The translations under genes were made by a program, and so were the position numbers. Below the pieces are notes generated by a model. That model did no database searches. It saw only the letters and a list, made by a program, of their open reading frames with translations, and was not told where the DNA came from. A stretch of 64,000 nt of DNA from Campylobacter concisus (GTDB lineage: Bacteria; Campylobacterota; Campylobacteria; Campylobacterales; Campylobacteraceae): contig NZ_PPCE01000006.1 of NCBI RefSeq assembly GCF_002913715.1, positions 1 through 64,000 on the forward strand, read 5' to 3'. Positions 9,695-18,649 of the stretch are shown one piece after another. The number at the start of each line of letters is the position of its first letter. The stretch's first letter is position 1.

Positions 9695-9946
9695 TTAAAA
9701 AAGACTGCAAATAGATGCCAAAAGGCATAAAAAGATATCAATAGATACAAATAAGAAAAATAAAAATATCAAAAATGGGATTGATAAAAGTGCGCCCATT
9801 ATATAACCAAGTGGAAATTCAATAAATATAAAGACAATTCCAACACAAGAAACAAAACAAAAAAATAGTGCAAATATCGTAGCAAAGGTATTTACGAATA
9901 AGCTAATATTTTCTAAAAGAAAATTTGTTAGGCCAAGACATCTCAT
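9695..9946 (-). CDS. Tiny hydrophobic membrane protein, unknown
   Basis: An 83-aa open frame that is almost entirely hydrophobic, with two or three membrane segments. I recognise no family. The ATG at 9946 has no Shine-Dalgarno sequence. Instead a perfect TATAAT (minus strand, 9958-9953) ends 6 nt before the ATG, which would put the transcript start at or next to the A of the ATG, so this may be a leaderless mRNA. It is divergent from the mrr-like gene with about 70 nt between them. Whether it is truly translated is uncertain. Confidence 0.5.
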   Translation of the reverse strand: MRCLGLTNFLLENISLFVNTFATIFALFFCFVSCVGIVFIFIEFPLGYIMGALLSIPFLIFLFFLFVSIDIFLCLLASICSLF

Positions 9947-9952
9947 GTTTTG

Positions 9953-9958
9953 ATTATA
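9953..9958 (-). promoter_or_regulatory. -10 element of the small membrane gene
   Basis: TATAAT on the minus strand with AT-rich upstream DNA typical of Campylobacter sigma-70 promoters, which lack a conserved -35. The spacing to the ATG predicts a leaderless transcript. Confidence 0.55.
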
Positions 9959-9979
9959 GCTTTTAAGCCAAAAAATTTA

Positions 9980-9985
9980 TATAAT
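9980..9985 (+). promoter_or_regulatory. -10 element of the mrr-like gene
   Basis: TATAAT 31 nt upstream of the mrr-like ATG, preceded by A/T tracts. It is back-to-back with the promoter of the divergent small gene. Confidence 0.55.
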
Positions 9986-10016
9986 TTCAAAATTTTGCTT
10001 CATTTAAGGATATAAA

Positions 10017-10916
10017 ATGTTACCAAGTTATAAAGATATGATGCTGCCTATTTTAGAATTTGTTGCGCAAAAGAAAGAAGCAAATAGAGCTGAAATTTCT
10101 AAATTTATAATTGAGCATTTTAAGTTAAAAGACGAAGATCTTTTGCAAAAAATAAAAAGAGGAACTCCAACTTATATAAATCGTACCGATTGGGCTTTAT
10201 CCTATCTGGCTACAACAGCTCAAGTAAAATCAAGGTCAGAAAAAGTGCCGCTTCAAAAAGTTGGTAGAAGCCTATTTGCCATAACAAATTTTGGCAAAGA
10301 GCTAGTAAGTAGCAAGGACAAAAAGAGCAAATTTCTCTCTTGGTACGATGAAATTTACAAACAAGAGATAAGGCAAGAGGAAAAAGAAGCCACGGAAAAC
10401 ACCCCAGATGACAATATAGATGAAGCGCTTTGCAAAATAAAAGAAGAGCTAAAAAGTGAAATTTTATCTAGCATTTTAGAAAAAGAGCCAAGATTTTTTG
10501 AATACCTTGTAACAAAGCTACTTGAAAAGATGAATTATGGAGCTGGAAATCTCACAAACAAAGGCCCAGATGGCGGGATAGATGGCATCATAGATGAAGA
10601 TGAACTTGGGCTTTCTAAAATTTACATCCAAGCAAAAAGATACAAAGACGGTAGTAATATCCGTAGGCCAGAAATTCAGCAGTTTATCGGTGCTATCTCA
10701 AATAAAAATACTAAAAAAGGCGTCTTTATCACTACAGCGAAATTTACAAAAGATGCCCAAACGTTTGCCAAAGATAGTCAAAACTTTAGCGTAGTCTTGG
10801 TAGATGGCGACAAGCTTGCAGAGCTAATGATAAAATATAAAGTCGGAGTTCAGACAAGCCAAATATATGAAATTTGCAAAATCGACACCGACTTTTTTGA
10901 GGAAAATAATTTTTAA
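10017..10916 (+). CDS. mrr: Mrr-family restriction endonuclease
   Basis: A 299-aa protein with an N-terminal winged-helix Mrr_N domain (about 1-95), a charged linker and a C-terminal Mrr_cat PD-(D/E)xK nuclease domain (about 155-275). Visible catalytic residues are D189 in GPDGGIDG and Q205-A-K207 in YIQAKRY, the D...QxK variant typical of Mrr. Mrr enzymes are type IV systems that cut modified DNA. No methylase or specificity gene is adjacent, in line with a solitary type IV enzyme. Shine-Dalgarno AAGGA, own promoter. The following 209 nt hold no gene I can see apart from the cdsA promoter. Confidence 0.87.
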   Translation: MLPSYKDMMLPILEFVAQKKEANRAEISKFIIEHFKLKDEDLLQKIKRGTPTYINRTDWALSYLATTAQVKSRSEKVPLQKVGRSLFAITNFGKELVSSKDKKSKFLSWYDEIYKQEIRQEEKEATENTPDDNIDEALCKIKEELKSEILSSILEKEPRFFEYLVTKLLEKMNYGAGNLTNKGPDGGIDGIIDEDELGLSKIYIQAKRYKDGSNIRRPEIQQFIGAISNKNTKKGVFITTAKFTKDAQTFAKDSQNFSVVLVDGDKLAELMIKYKVGVQTSQIYEICKIDTDFFEENNF

Positions 10917-11085
10917 AAATTTTAAGCCATAAAGTACTACTGCTTGGGATCATTTCGGTCTTGCTTTATTTATATGTTAAAAAGCAAATTTAAATCTTTA
11001 CTAACGCCAAAATAGTCCAAATTTACCAGCTTAAAATGCTTTTTAGATCAAATTTTACTCTTATAAACGCCGTCTAAATTTTAAG

Positions 11086-11094
11086 TGTTATAAT
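11086..11094 (+). promoter_or_regulatory. Extended -10 promoter of the cdsA operon
   Basis: TGTTATAAT is a perfect extended -10, ending 31 nt before the cdsA ATG, with AT-rich DNA upstream. It probably drives cdsA-dxr-uraA-pgp1-tsaD. Confidence 0.7.
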
Positions 11095-11125
11095 TACAGC
11101 GAAATAACGATTTTAAGGAGAGGAT

Positions 11126-11857
11126 ATGCAATCTCGCATAATCACTGGCGTTTTGATGTTTGTTGCTATTTTAATAGTTTTTTTTATTGATAATTATATT
11201 TTAAATTTTATCTTGCTTGGGGCTGTGCTTTATTTTGCTTTTAATGAGTCGCTCAAGCTTTATAATATCGATCACAAACAGCTAGTTTTTGCCGCACTTG
11301 CTTTTTACGTGCTTACATATTTTACAAATCCAATTTTCATAGCGATCCTTGCTATCATGCTGGTTGCTTCGATCCTAGCTCACATAAAAAGTGAAAATTT
11401 AAAGCTAGTCGCACCTTTCGTATATCCGACCACGCCGATCTTTATGATGTGGATGCTTTACTCAGAGTATGGCGTAGGCTATCTTGTATGGCTTATTTTA
11501 AGCGTAGTTGCAAGCGATAGTGGTGCATTTTTTGTTGGCAAAATGTTTGGCAAACATCCATTTAGCCCAAGCTCACCAAACAAAACAATCGAAGGTGCAG
11601 CAGGCGGTGTGGCGATAGGCACTGTGATTGGCTGCATTGTTGGAAATTTTGTAACTGAAGGATTTTTCCAAATTTTATTTTCAAGCTTTTTAGTCTGCGT
11701 CTTTGCAGTTTGGGGAGATTTGTTTGAGAGTTACCTAAAAAGACTTTGCGGCGTCAAAGATAGTGGTTCGCTCTTCCCAGGACACGGTGGCATGCTTGAT
11801 AGGATAGATGGTTATTTATTTGGCGTAGTCGCCCTACTTTGGTCGCTCTCGTGGTAA
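11126..11857 (+). CDS. cdsA: Phosphatidate cytidylyltransferase
   Basis: Integral membrane enzyme making CDP-diacylglycerol from phosphatidate and CTP, the branch point to all phospholipids. The 243 aa have about seven membrane segments. The C-terminal CDP-alcohol signature LKRLCGVKDSGSLFPGHGGM with LDR-D after it (residues ~203-227) is complete. Shine-Dalgarno AAGGAGAGG. Overlaps the dxr start by 7 nt (from GTG). Confidence 0.95.
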   Translation: MQSRIITGVLMFVAILIVFFIDNYILNFILLGAVLYFAFNESLKLYNIDHKQLVFAALAFYVLTYFTNPIFIAILAIMLVASILAHIKSENLKLVAPFVYPTTPIFMMWMLYSEYGVGYLVWLILSVVASDSGAFFVGKMFGKHPFSPSSPNKTIEGAAGGVAIGTVIGCIVGNFVTEGFFQILFSSFLVCVFAVWGDLFESYLKRLCGVKDSGSLFPGHGGMLDRIDGYLFGVVALLWSLSW

Positions 11858-12948
11858 TACTTGGCTCAACTGGCTCAATCGGCAAAAACGCCCTTAACCT
11901 TTGCGAAAAATTTGGCGTAGAGGTTGAGGCGTTAAGCTGCGCTAAAAATGTAGATTTACTAAATGAGCAAATTTTAAAATTTAAACCAAAATTTGTCTGC
12001 GTAGGCGATGAAAAGCTAGCTAAAAATGTAAAAAACATAGAAGCTAAAAATATCTTTTTTGGTGAGGCTGGACTGCTGCAAATGCTAGAAATTTCAAGCT
12101 CAAAAAAGGTAATAAACGCCCTTGTTGGCTTTGCTGGCCTTGCTCCTAGTTTAAAGACGCAAACTCTTGGCAAAAGGCTTGCGCTTGCAAACAAAGAGAG
12201 CCTTGTTGTTGGCGGCAAATTTCTAAAAACTAGAGAAATTTTACCAATAGACAGCGAGCATTTTGGGCTTAAATTTCTACTAGAAAACAAAACTGCGCCA
12301 AAAAGACTCATCGTCACAGCAAGTGGCGGTGCATTTTATAAAAAGCCGATCAAATTTCTAAAAGACGCCACGCCAAGTGATGCGCTAAAGCATCCAAACT
12401 GGGATATGGGCGCAAAGATAACGATTGATAGTGCGACGATGGCAAATAAGCTTTTTGAGGTGATGGAGGCTTATTGGCTTTATAGCATCAAGGAGATCGA
12501 GGCTGTGATAGAGCCAACCTCTGCGATACACGCCGTAGTTGAATTTATAGACGGCTCAAGCACGATGCACCTCTCGCGACCTGATATGAAGTTAGCTATC
12601 GCTCATGCTATGTTTGAAAATGTCAGTAAAAATATCGTTTCGCACGCAAATTTACTTGATCTAAAAAATATAAAATTTCATAAAATTAGCCTTAAAAAAT
12701 ATCCCATTTTTTCGCTAAAAGATAAAGTCCTGGCAAACCCTGATCTAGGTGTAGTGATAAATGCTGCAAATGAGGTTGGAGTATTTAGCTTTTTAGAGAA
12801 AAAATGTTCGTTTTTGGATATCTCAAGGCTCGTTTTAAGCTCTGTTAAAAATTTTAGAAATATTAAAATTTCAAGTATTGATGAAATTTTTGAAGCTGAT
12901 AAAGAAGTTAGAAATTACGCAAAAAGGATGTTAAATGCAAAGGTATGA
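11851..12948 (+). CDS. dxr: 1-deoxy-D-xylulose-5-phosphate reductoisomerase
   Basis: NADPH-dependent conversion of DXP to MEP, the committed step of the MEP isoprenoid pathway that feeds undecaprenyl-P and menaquinone. I place the start at the GTG at 11851, giving MVILGSTGSIGKNAL directly at the Rossmann motif (365 aa). A TTG at 11839 would add four residues inside cdsA. Other motifs are ANKESLVVGG, the metal/substrate region IDSEHF and SGGAFYK, and the PNWDMGAKITIDSATM block. Overlaps uraA by 14 nt. Confidence 0.95.
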   Translation: MVILGSTGSIGKNALNLCEKFGVEVEALSCAKNVDLLNEQILKFKPKFVCVGDEKLAKNVKNIEAKNIFFGEAGLLQMLEISSSKKVINALVGFAGLAPSLKTQTLGKRLALANKESLVVGGKFLKTREILPIDSEHFGLKFLLENKTAPKRLIVTASGGAFYKKPIKFLKDATPSDALKHPNWDMGAKITIDSATMANKLFEVMEAYWLYSIKEIEAVIEPTSAIHAVVEFIDGSSTMHLSRPDMKLAIAHAMFENVSKNIVSHANLLDLKNIKFHKISLKKYPIFSLKDKVLANPDLGVVINAANEVGVFSFLEKKCSFLDISRLVLSSVKNFRNIKISSIDEIFEADKEVRNYAKRMLNAKV

Positions 12949-14170
12949 GGGTTATAAATTTGATCCCAAACAAAGCTTAATCGGCGTTCAGTTTTTATTT
13001 GTCGCCTTTGGTGCACTGGTATTAGTGCCGATACTTACGGGACTAGATGCAAATGTAGCTCTCTTTACGGCTGGTCTTGGCACGCTACTTTTTCAGCTAA
13101 TTACTAGAAAAAATGTTCCGCCTATTTTTTTAGCAAGCTCCTTTGCTTTTATCGCGCCACTTCAGTACGGTATCGAAAAATGGGGCATAGCCGTGACGAT
13201 GGGGGGCGTTATATTTGCTGGATTTTTCTACGTTGTTTTAAGCCTCGTGGTCCGATTTGGCGGAGAGAAAATTTTGCATAAAATTTTGCCTCCAGTTGTC
13301 GTTGGACCTGTCATCATGACAATAGGCCTTATCCTTGCTCCAAATGCCGTCAAAATGGCAACATCAGCCACTGAAATTTATACTCAAAATGAAGCAATGA
13401 TCGTCGCTGGCATTTCGCTAGTGGCTACCATTTTAGTGATGATGCTTGGACGTGGCATGTTTAGGCTTATACCTATTTTACTTGGTATTATCGTCGGATA
13501 CATCGTAGCTTACTGCTTTGGCATGGTTGATTTTACCCCTATCTTTAATGCACCTTGGTTTAGAATGCCAAATTTCACTACACCAAAATTTGAGTTTGAA
13601 GCAATCATTTATATGATACCTATCGCCATAGCTCCAGCGATCGAGCACATAGGCGATATGCTTGCTATCTCAAATGTCACAAAAGAGGATTTTCTAAAAA
13701 ATCCAGGCCTTAAAAATACGCTCCTTGGAGATGGACTTGCTACTTCGCTTGCTGCCTTTTTTGGTGGCCCGCCAAACACTACATACTCAGAGGTCACAGG
13801 CGCAGTTAGCCTTACAAAAGCTTATAATCCAGCAATCATGACCTTTGCGGCGATCACTGCCATCGTGCTAGCCTTCATTGGCAAGCTAGGAGCTGTGCTC
13901 TCAACTATCCCAGCCCCAGTCATCGGCGGTATCATGCTGCTACTTTTTGGCATCATCGCAAGCGTTGGCATGGAGACGCTTATAAAAAATAAAGTTGACC
14001 TTGCAGACCCTAGAAACATGATAATCGTAGCCCTCATCTTCATCTTTGCCATCGGCGGCATGGTGCTTGACCTTGGAGCGGTTAAATTTTCAGGTATAGG
14101 GCTTGGTGCGGTTACTGGTATAGTTTTAAATTTGCTTTTACCAAAGACAAAGCATTATGAAGGATATTAA
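12935..14170 (+). CDS. uraA: Uracil permease (NCS2/UraA family)
   Basis: Proton-coupled nucleobase transporter in the inner membrane, 411 aa with about 14 membrane segments. UraA-type signatures are PPIFLASSFAFI near residue 62, the TM8 glutamate motif AIAPAIEHIGDM near 230 and GGPPNTTYSE in TM10 near 275, the last typical of uracil rather than xanthine carriers. It begins inside the 3' end of dxr, and its TAA overlaps the pgp1 ATG (TAATG). As I remember C. jejuni, dxr is followed directly by pgp1, so this gene looks like an operon insertion. A G6 tract at 13201-13206 is within the gene. Confidence 0.9.
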   Translation: MQRYEGYKFDPKQSLIGVQFLFVAFGALVLVPILTGLDANVALFTAGLGTLLFQLITRKNVPPIFLASSFAFIAPLQYGIEKWGIAVTMGGVIFAGFFYVVLSLVVRFGGEKILHKILPPVVVGPVIMTIGLILAPNAVKMATSATEIYTQNEAMIVAGISLVATILVMMLGRGMFRLIPILLGIIVGYIVAYCFGMVDFTPIFNAPWFRMPNFTTPKFEFEAIIYMIPIAIAPAIEHIGDMLAISNVTKEDFLKNPGLKNTLLGDGLATSLAAFFGGPPNTTYSEVTGAVSLTKAYNPAIMTFAAITAIVLAFIGKLGAVLSTIPAPVIGGIMLLLFGIIASVGMETLIKNKVDLADPRNMIIVALIFIFAIGGMVLDLGAVKFSGIGLGAVTGIVLNLLLPKTKHYEGY

Positions 14171-15462
14171 TGCGTAAATTTTTACTTTTTTTACTAACCT
14201 TTACCACTGCTAGTTTAGCCAATACTTTAGACTATGCGCTTATCAAAAAAGGTGAGCCAAGCGAAAACACGATGTTGTTAATCGGCGGTATTCAAGGCGA
14301 TGAGCCGGGTGGATTTTTGGCAGCCTCTATCGTGGCAACTGACTATAACATCACAAAAGGCTCGCTTTGGGTCGTGCCAAATTTAAATTTCCCAAGCATA
14401 ATCGAGCGAAGTCGTGGCACAAAAGGCGATATGAATAGAAAATTTGCCCATGTAGATAAAAATGATCCAGACTATAACTCAGTAATGAAGATAAAAGATG
14501 TCATCACTGATAAAAACGTCACGCTCATCTTAAATTTACACGATGGAAGTGGCTATTACAGAGATAAATTTATAAACAAAGACGAAAATCCAGACAAATG
14601 GGGCAATACTTGCATAATAGATCAAAGCACGCTTCCTGGCTCAAAATATCCAGAGCTTGAAAGTATCGCCTCAAGCGTAAAAGATGTGCTAAATAAGCAT
14701 CTAATAGATCAAAAACACCAGTATCACATCAAAAACACGCACACTGCGATGGGTGATAAAGAGATGCTAAAAAGCCTAACTTACTATGCTATTACGCAAA
14801 ATAAGTCAGCCTTTGCAAACGAAGCTAGTAAAAATTTAAACGCCGAGCAAAGGACTTATTACCATCTAATCGCCATTGAAGAATATATGAAAAAGGCTGG
14901 CATCAGCTTTACTAGGCCGTTTAATCTTGATGTTAAAAGCGTAAAAAAAGCAATCGAGAAAGAGATCAGACTTGAACTTGAAAATTCATACGCGATAAGT
15001 CTTAAAAATCTAAAGCCTTTAATAAATTTTGTCCCACTTAAAAAAAGCGAGTTAAATTACAGCTCACCAAATCCGCTAATAGCTGTTATAAAAGAAAATG
15101 GTAGCTTCAAAGTGCAGTACGGCAACCGCTTTGTTACTAGGCTAAAGCCACAATATTTCGAGTTTGCGAAGCCACTTGATGAAATTTCACTAATAAGCGA
15201 CGGTAGCGAGCTTACATTAAAAAGTGGCGATAAATTTAGCGTGAAAAAGAGCTTTAAAGTAAAAGCACTCAAAAACGTGCGCGTAAATGTCATAGGATAT
15301 GGCACAAAAAGTATAGATGAGAGCGAGCAAGAAGTGGCTAAAAATAGCCTAAATAAAAGCTACAGCATCGATAAAGATGGCAAAATTTACCGAGTCGAGT
15401 TTTATAAAAACGAAGATGGCAAAGAGAAATTTGCTGGCATGATCTTAGCGGAGTTTAGATGA
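14170..15462 (+). CDS. pgp1: Peptidoglycan DL-carboxypeptidase Pgp1/Csd4
   Basis: Periplasmic M14-type zinc carboxypeptidase trimming muropeptide tripeptides to dipeptides, needed for helical cell shape in C. jejuni (Pgp1) and H. pylori (Csd4). The 430 aa begin with a signal peptide (cleavage near SLA-N). Zinc-ligand candidates are Q42 and E45 in GGIQGDEPGG and H124 in LNLHDGSGYY. The Gln-x-x-Glu pair, rather than the usual His-x-x-Glu, is the Csd4 hallmark. Starts on the uraA stop and overlaps tsaD by 4 nt. Confidence 0.93.
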   Translation: MRKFLLFLLTFTTASLANTLDYALIKKGEPSENTMLLIGGIQGDEPGGFLAASIVATDYNITKGSLWVVPNLNFPSIIERSRGTKGDMNRKFAHVDKNDPDYNSVMKIKDVITDKNVTLILNLHDGSGYYRDKFINKDENPDKWGNTCIIDQSTLPGSKYPELESIASSVKDVLNKHLIDQKHQYHIKNTHTAMGDKEMLKSLTYYAITQNKSAFANEASKNLNAEQRTYYHLIAIEEYMKKAGISFTRPFNLDVKSVKKAIEKEIRLELENSYAISLKNLKPLINFVPLKKSELNYSSPNPLIAVIKENGSFKVQYGNRFVTRLKPQYFEFAKPLDEISLISDGSELTLKSGDKFSVKKSFKVKALKNVRVNVIGYGTKSIDESEQEVAKNSLNKSYSIDKDGKIYRVEFYKNEDGKEKFAGMILAEFR

Positions 15463-16466
15463 TAATTGGCATCGAAAGTAGCTGCGATGATAGCTCGGTC
15501 GCACTCATAGATGAATGCACTTTAGAGAAGATTTATTATAAAAAAATTTCTCAAGAAGAGGAGCACGCTATCTTTGGTGGCGTGGTTCCTGAGCTTGCAG
15601 CTAGGCTTCATACAAAGGCACTGCCAGCACTTTTAGAGGATATCTTGCCAAATTTTAAAGATATAAAAGCGATCGCTGTGACAAATGAGCCAGGTCTTAG
15701 CGTGAGCCTAATAGGCGGCGTCAGCATGGCAAAAGCATTAAGCGTGGCTCTAAGTATCCCGCTAATTGCCGTAAATCATTTAGTTGGCCACATCTACTCA
15801 CTATTTTTAGATCGCGAAGCTACCTTTCCACTTGGCGTCCTGCTAGTAAGTGGTGGGCATACGATGCTCTTAGAGATTGAGAAAAATGGTGAAATCACTG
15901 AGCTAGCAAGCACTAGCGATGATAGCTTTGGTGAGAGCTTTGACAAGGTTGCTAAAATGCTTGATCTTGGCTATCCAGGCGGTGCCGTAGTTCAGCAAAA
16001 TGCCCTACTTTGTAAAGACAAAGAGAGGTTTCATTTTACCATTCCACTTCTTCACGACAAGCGCCTTGAGTATAGTTTTTCAGGGCTTAAAAACCAAGTC
16101 AGAGTTGAAATTTCTAAGCTAGATAGTATCACTCCAAAAGATATCGCTGACATCTGCTACGCATTTGAAAATACTGCCTGTGAGCACATTTTAAACAAGC
16201 TTGAAAAGGTCTTTTGTTTAAGAAATTTTAAGCGTTTTGGTGTAGTTGGCGGCGCAAGTGCAAATCTAAATTTACGAAAAAGACTTGAAACGCTTTGCCA
16301 AAAAAATGAGTGCAAGCTTTTGCTAGCTCCACTTGAGTTTTGCTCTGATAACGCCTTGATGATAGCAAGAGCGGGACGTGAGAAGTACCTAAAAGGCGAG
16401 TTTGTAAGCCATAGCGAGCTAAATATAAATCCAAGAGTCAGCTTTAAAAAGCTTGAGTTAAATTAA
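15459..16466 (+). CDS. tsaD: tRNA N6-threonylcarbamoyladenosine transferase
   Basis: Transfers the threonylcarbamoyl group to A37 of ANN-decoding tRNAs with TsaB/TsaE. The 335 aa belong to the ASKHA fold: MIIGIESSCDDSSVAL at the N-terminus, the metal-binding HLVGHIYS near residue 107, VSGGHTML near 130 and the GGASANLNLR segment near 265. Last gene of the cdsA operon. The 95 nt after it contain no clear terminator. Confidence 0.96.
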   Translation: MIIGIESSCDDSSVALIDECTLEKIYYKKISQEEEHAIFGGVVPELAARLHTKALPALLEDILPNFKDIKAIAVTNEPGLSVSLIGGVSMAKALSVALSIPLIAVNHLVGHIYSLFLDREATFPLGVLLVSGGHTMLLEIEKNGEITELASTSDDSFGESFDKVAKMLDLGYPGGAVVQQNALLCKDKERFHFTIPLLHDKRLEYSFSGLKNQVRVEISKLDSITPKDIADICYAFENTACEHILNKLEKVFCLRNFKRFGVVGGASANLNLRKRLETLCQKNECKLLLAPLEFCSDNALMIARAGREKYLKGEFVSHSELNINPRVSFKKLELN

Positions 16467-16561
16467 ACTTTTTAAAAACATAAAATTTTGCGCCTAAATC
16501 TTGATAGCTTCGTAAGTAAAAACGTAATAAAATCTAAAAAATTTCAAAAAAAGAATCTTTA

Positions 16562-18649
16562 ATGGACGAGTTTTTAAATCACGCTTGGCATTTAAATAAA
16601 ATTTACGCCAATACCGATGCGAGCGTGCCTTTTTACCCAGATCTACTGGCGCTTCTTTTATCTTGTGATGAGAAAAATTTAGATGAGCTTATGGCTCTTG
16701 CCGAGTTTAGAAATATCTTAAAAAAGCTAGGCATTGGACTTGATATCTTTAGCATACAAAGTGCCCAGCTAGCCACGCTAAAAGCGTTAAATGAGGCAAA
16801 AATTTCAAGTGATGAACTTATAACCTACTTACAAAAGCTACGTGATGAAAAGATAATTAGCCATGAAAAATTTGATTTTTTAATAAAATTTATAAGCAAA
16901 AACTCAAATCAAAATAAAGCTGAAATTTCTAATGTAAAGCCAAAAGATCACTTTCACAAGAGCCTAGATTTTCTAAACGAGATAGATGAAAAAGCAAGCA
17001 TGCTTGATGAAGATAAAGAATTTTTACTAGCTTTGAAAAATGCCAAGAAAAGATCAAATGAAACGCTTTTTAATATCGCAGTAAGCGGTATCATAAACTC
17101 TGGCAAATCAACGCTTTTAAATGCACTTTTAAACAAATCCATCCTTGGCACTTCAAATGTGCCTGAGACCATAAATTTAACCATCTTAAAGCACGCAACA
17201 ACTAGCCATGCAAAGGTAAATTTTTATAGTCCAGATGAGCTAGAAAAGCTTGGACTTTCAAGCAAAAATCTACCAGCTAGTAGCGTAGAGATCAGCCTAG
17301 ATGAGATAAAAAACTATACATCTTCAAGCTCAAAAACGGCAAATCTCGTAAAAAGCGTTGAGCTTTATGATGACTTGGAGCTTTTAAGAGATAATGTCTG
17401 CATTATAGACACTCCTGGCATAGATGATGCGATCGTGTTAAGAGAGCAAATAACTACAAATTTTATGAAAGAGTGCGACCTTTTAGCACATCTCATGAAT
17501 GTCTCACAAAGTGCAACGCAAAAAGACGCAATATTTTTGAAAAAATGCCTTGAAAACTCGCATATCGTAAGAGTTGCTATCGTGCTAACTCACGCTGATG
17601 AGTTAAACGCAAAGGATATTAATGAAACGCTTAACTACGTAAAAAAGGCGATTGGCGAGCAGATAAATGATATTAAGATAGATTATTTTGCCCTTAGCGC
17701 GAAAGCTTATCTTGATGGCGCTTTAAATAGTGGCGTGCAGGAGTTTAAAGAGTATCTTTACGATGTGCTTTTTGGCAAAGACTCTAAAAAATCAGCTCTA
17801 ATTTTAAACTCATATCAAAAAGAATTGCAAAATATTTTAAAAACAAAACTCGAAGCCACAAAGACTGAAATTTTAGAGCTTAAAGCATTTGGTTTAGAGC
17901 TAGAAGCTTTGCAAAACGAGCAAGCAAATATCAAAAATTCTCTTAATGAAAATTTCACAAAACTTGAAAGGCTTTTAGAAACCGAGCTAAAAAAACTCGA
18001 TGATAAAAATGCAAAAGATATCTATAAAATGGGGCTTGAAGCACTACTACAAAATCTAAATGAAAAGATTAAGAGTGAAATCGCTTACTGTAAAAGTAAA
18101 AGAGAAAATTTAAATCTAAAACGTCTTACACAAATAGCAAAAACTACACTTTGTGACGGAGTTGCGGCACTTATGAGAGAGGCCAGAAATGAAACTTTGG
18201 TGCAGACAAAGTCATGCGAGCAAAATATTGCTTTAAGCTTTGATGGCTTTAAGGTGAGTGAAAATAAAATTTTTAGTATAAATGACTTTTTAAAGCAAAT
18301 GGGCGTAGAGCTTGATTTTAGCGAGCTTTTAGATGAGCTTGAAGCTAAAATTTTAAGCAAAAGCGAGCCAAATGAGGCACTTTTAAGTTTAAGACAAAAT
18401 TTACTTAACAATAAAAGCATATCGCAGTTTTGTGAGATGCTAGCAGAACACGAAAAAAAGCTGCTAAAAGAGCGAGTAAAGGCTTATGAGATGAGCCAAA
18501 AAGAGGCTTTAAATAAAAGGCTTTTAGTGCTCAATGAAAAACTTAATGAGCTAAATTTACAAAATCAAAGCTCAATTTCAAAGCTTAAACAAAAGACCTC
18601 CTTGCAAGATGAAATTTACTCACTTTTAGAGGATATTAAAAATGTTTAA
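16562..18649 (+). CDS. Dynamin-like GTPase 1 (DLP1-type)
   Basis: A 695-aa bacterial dynamin-like protein. An N-terminal helical region (about 1-165) precedes a GTPase domain with P-loop SGIINSGKSTLLNALL near residue 178, a switch threonine region around 205, G3 DTPGIDD near 282 and a G4-like THADE near 342. A long coiled-coil stalk follows (about 410-695) with no membrane segment. It matches the C. jejuni DLP1/DLP2 pair (Cj0411/Cj0412 as I recall), whose products form heteromeric membrane-tethering complexes. Overlaps the second GTPase gene by 8 nt. Confidence 0.88.
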   Translation: MDEFLNHAWHLNKIYANTDASVPFYPDLLALLLSCDEKNLDELMALAEFRNILKKLGIGLDIFSIQSAQLATLKALNEAKISSDELITYLQKLRDEKIISHEKFDFLIKFISKNSNQNKAEISNVKPKDHFHKSLDFLNEIDEKASMLDEDKEFLLALKNAKKRSNETLFNIAVSGIINSGKSTLLNALLNKSILGTSNVPETINLTILKHATTSHAKVNFYSPDELEKLGLSSKNLPASSVEISLDEIKNYTSSSSKTANLVKSVELYDDLELLRDNVCIIDTPGIDDAIVLREQITTNFMKECDLLAHLMNVSQSATQKDAIFLKKCLENSHIVRVAIVLTHADELNAKDINETLNYVKKAIGEQINDIKIDYFALSAKAYLDGALNSGVQEFKEYLYDVLFGKDSKKSALILNSYQKELQNILKTKLEATKTEILELKAFGLELEALQNEQANIKNSLNENFTKLERLLETELKKLDDKNAKDIYKMGLEALLQNLNEKIKSEIAYCKSKRENLNLKRLTQIAKTTLCDGVAALMREARNETLVQTKSCEQNIALSFDGFKVSENKIFSINDFLKQMGVELDFSELLDELEAKILSKSEPNEALLSLRQNLLNNKSISQFCEMLAEHEKKLLKERVKAYEMSQKEALNKRLLVLNEKLNELNLQNQSSISKLKQKTSLQDEIYSLLEDIKNV

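Noticed and set aside
10917..11085. Small RNA or SRP RNA between mrr and cdsA
   Set aside because: No stable long hairpin or recognisable RNA motif, only AT-rich spacer and the cdsA promoter.
13201..13206. G6 tract in uraA as a phase-variable repeat
   Set aside because: Too short; known Campylobacter contingency tracts are usually 8 or more G, and the gene is intact.
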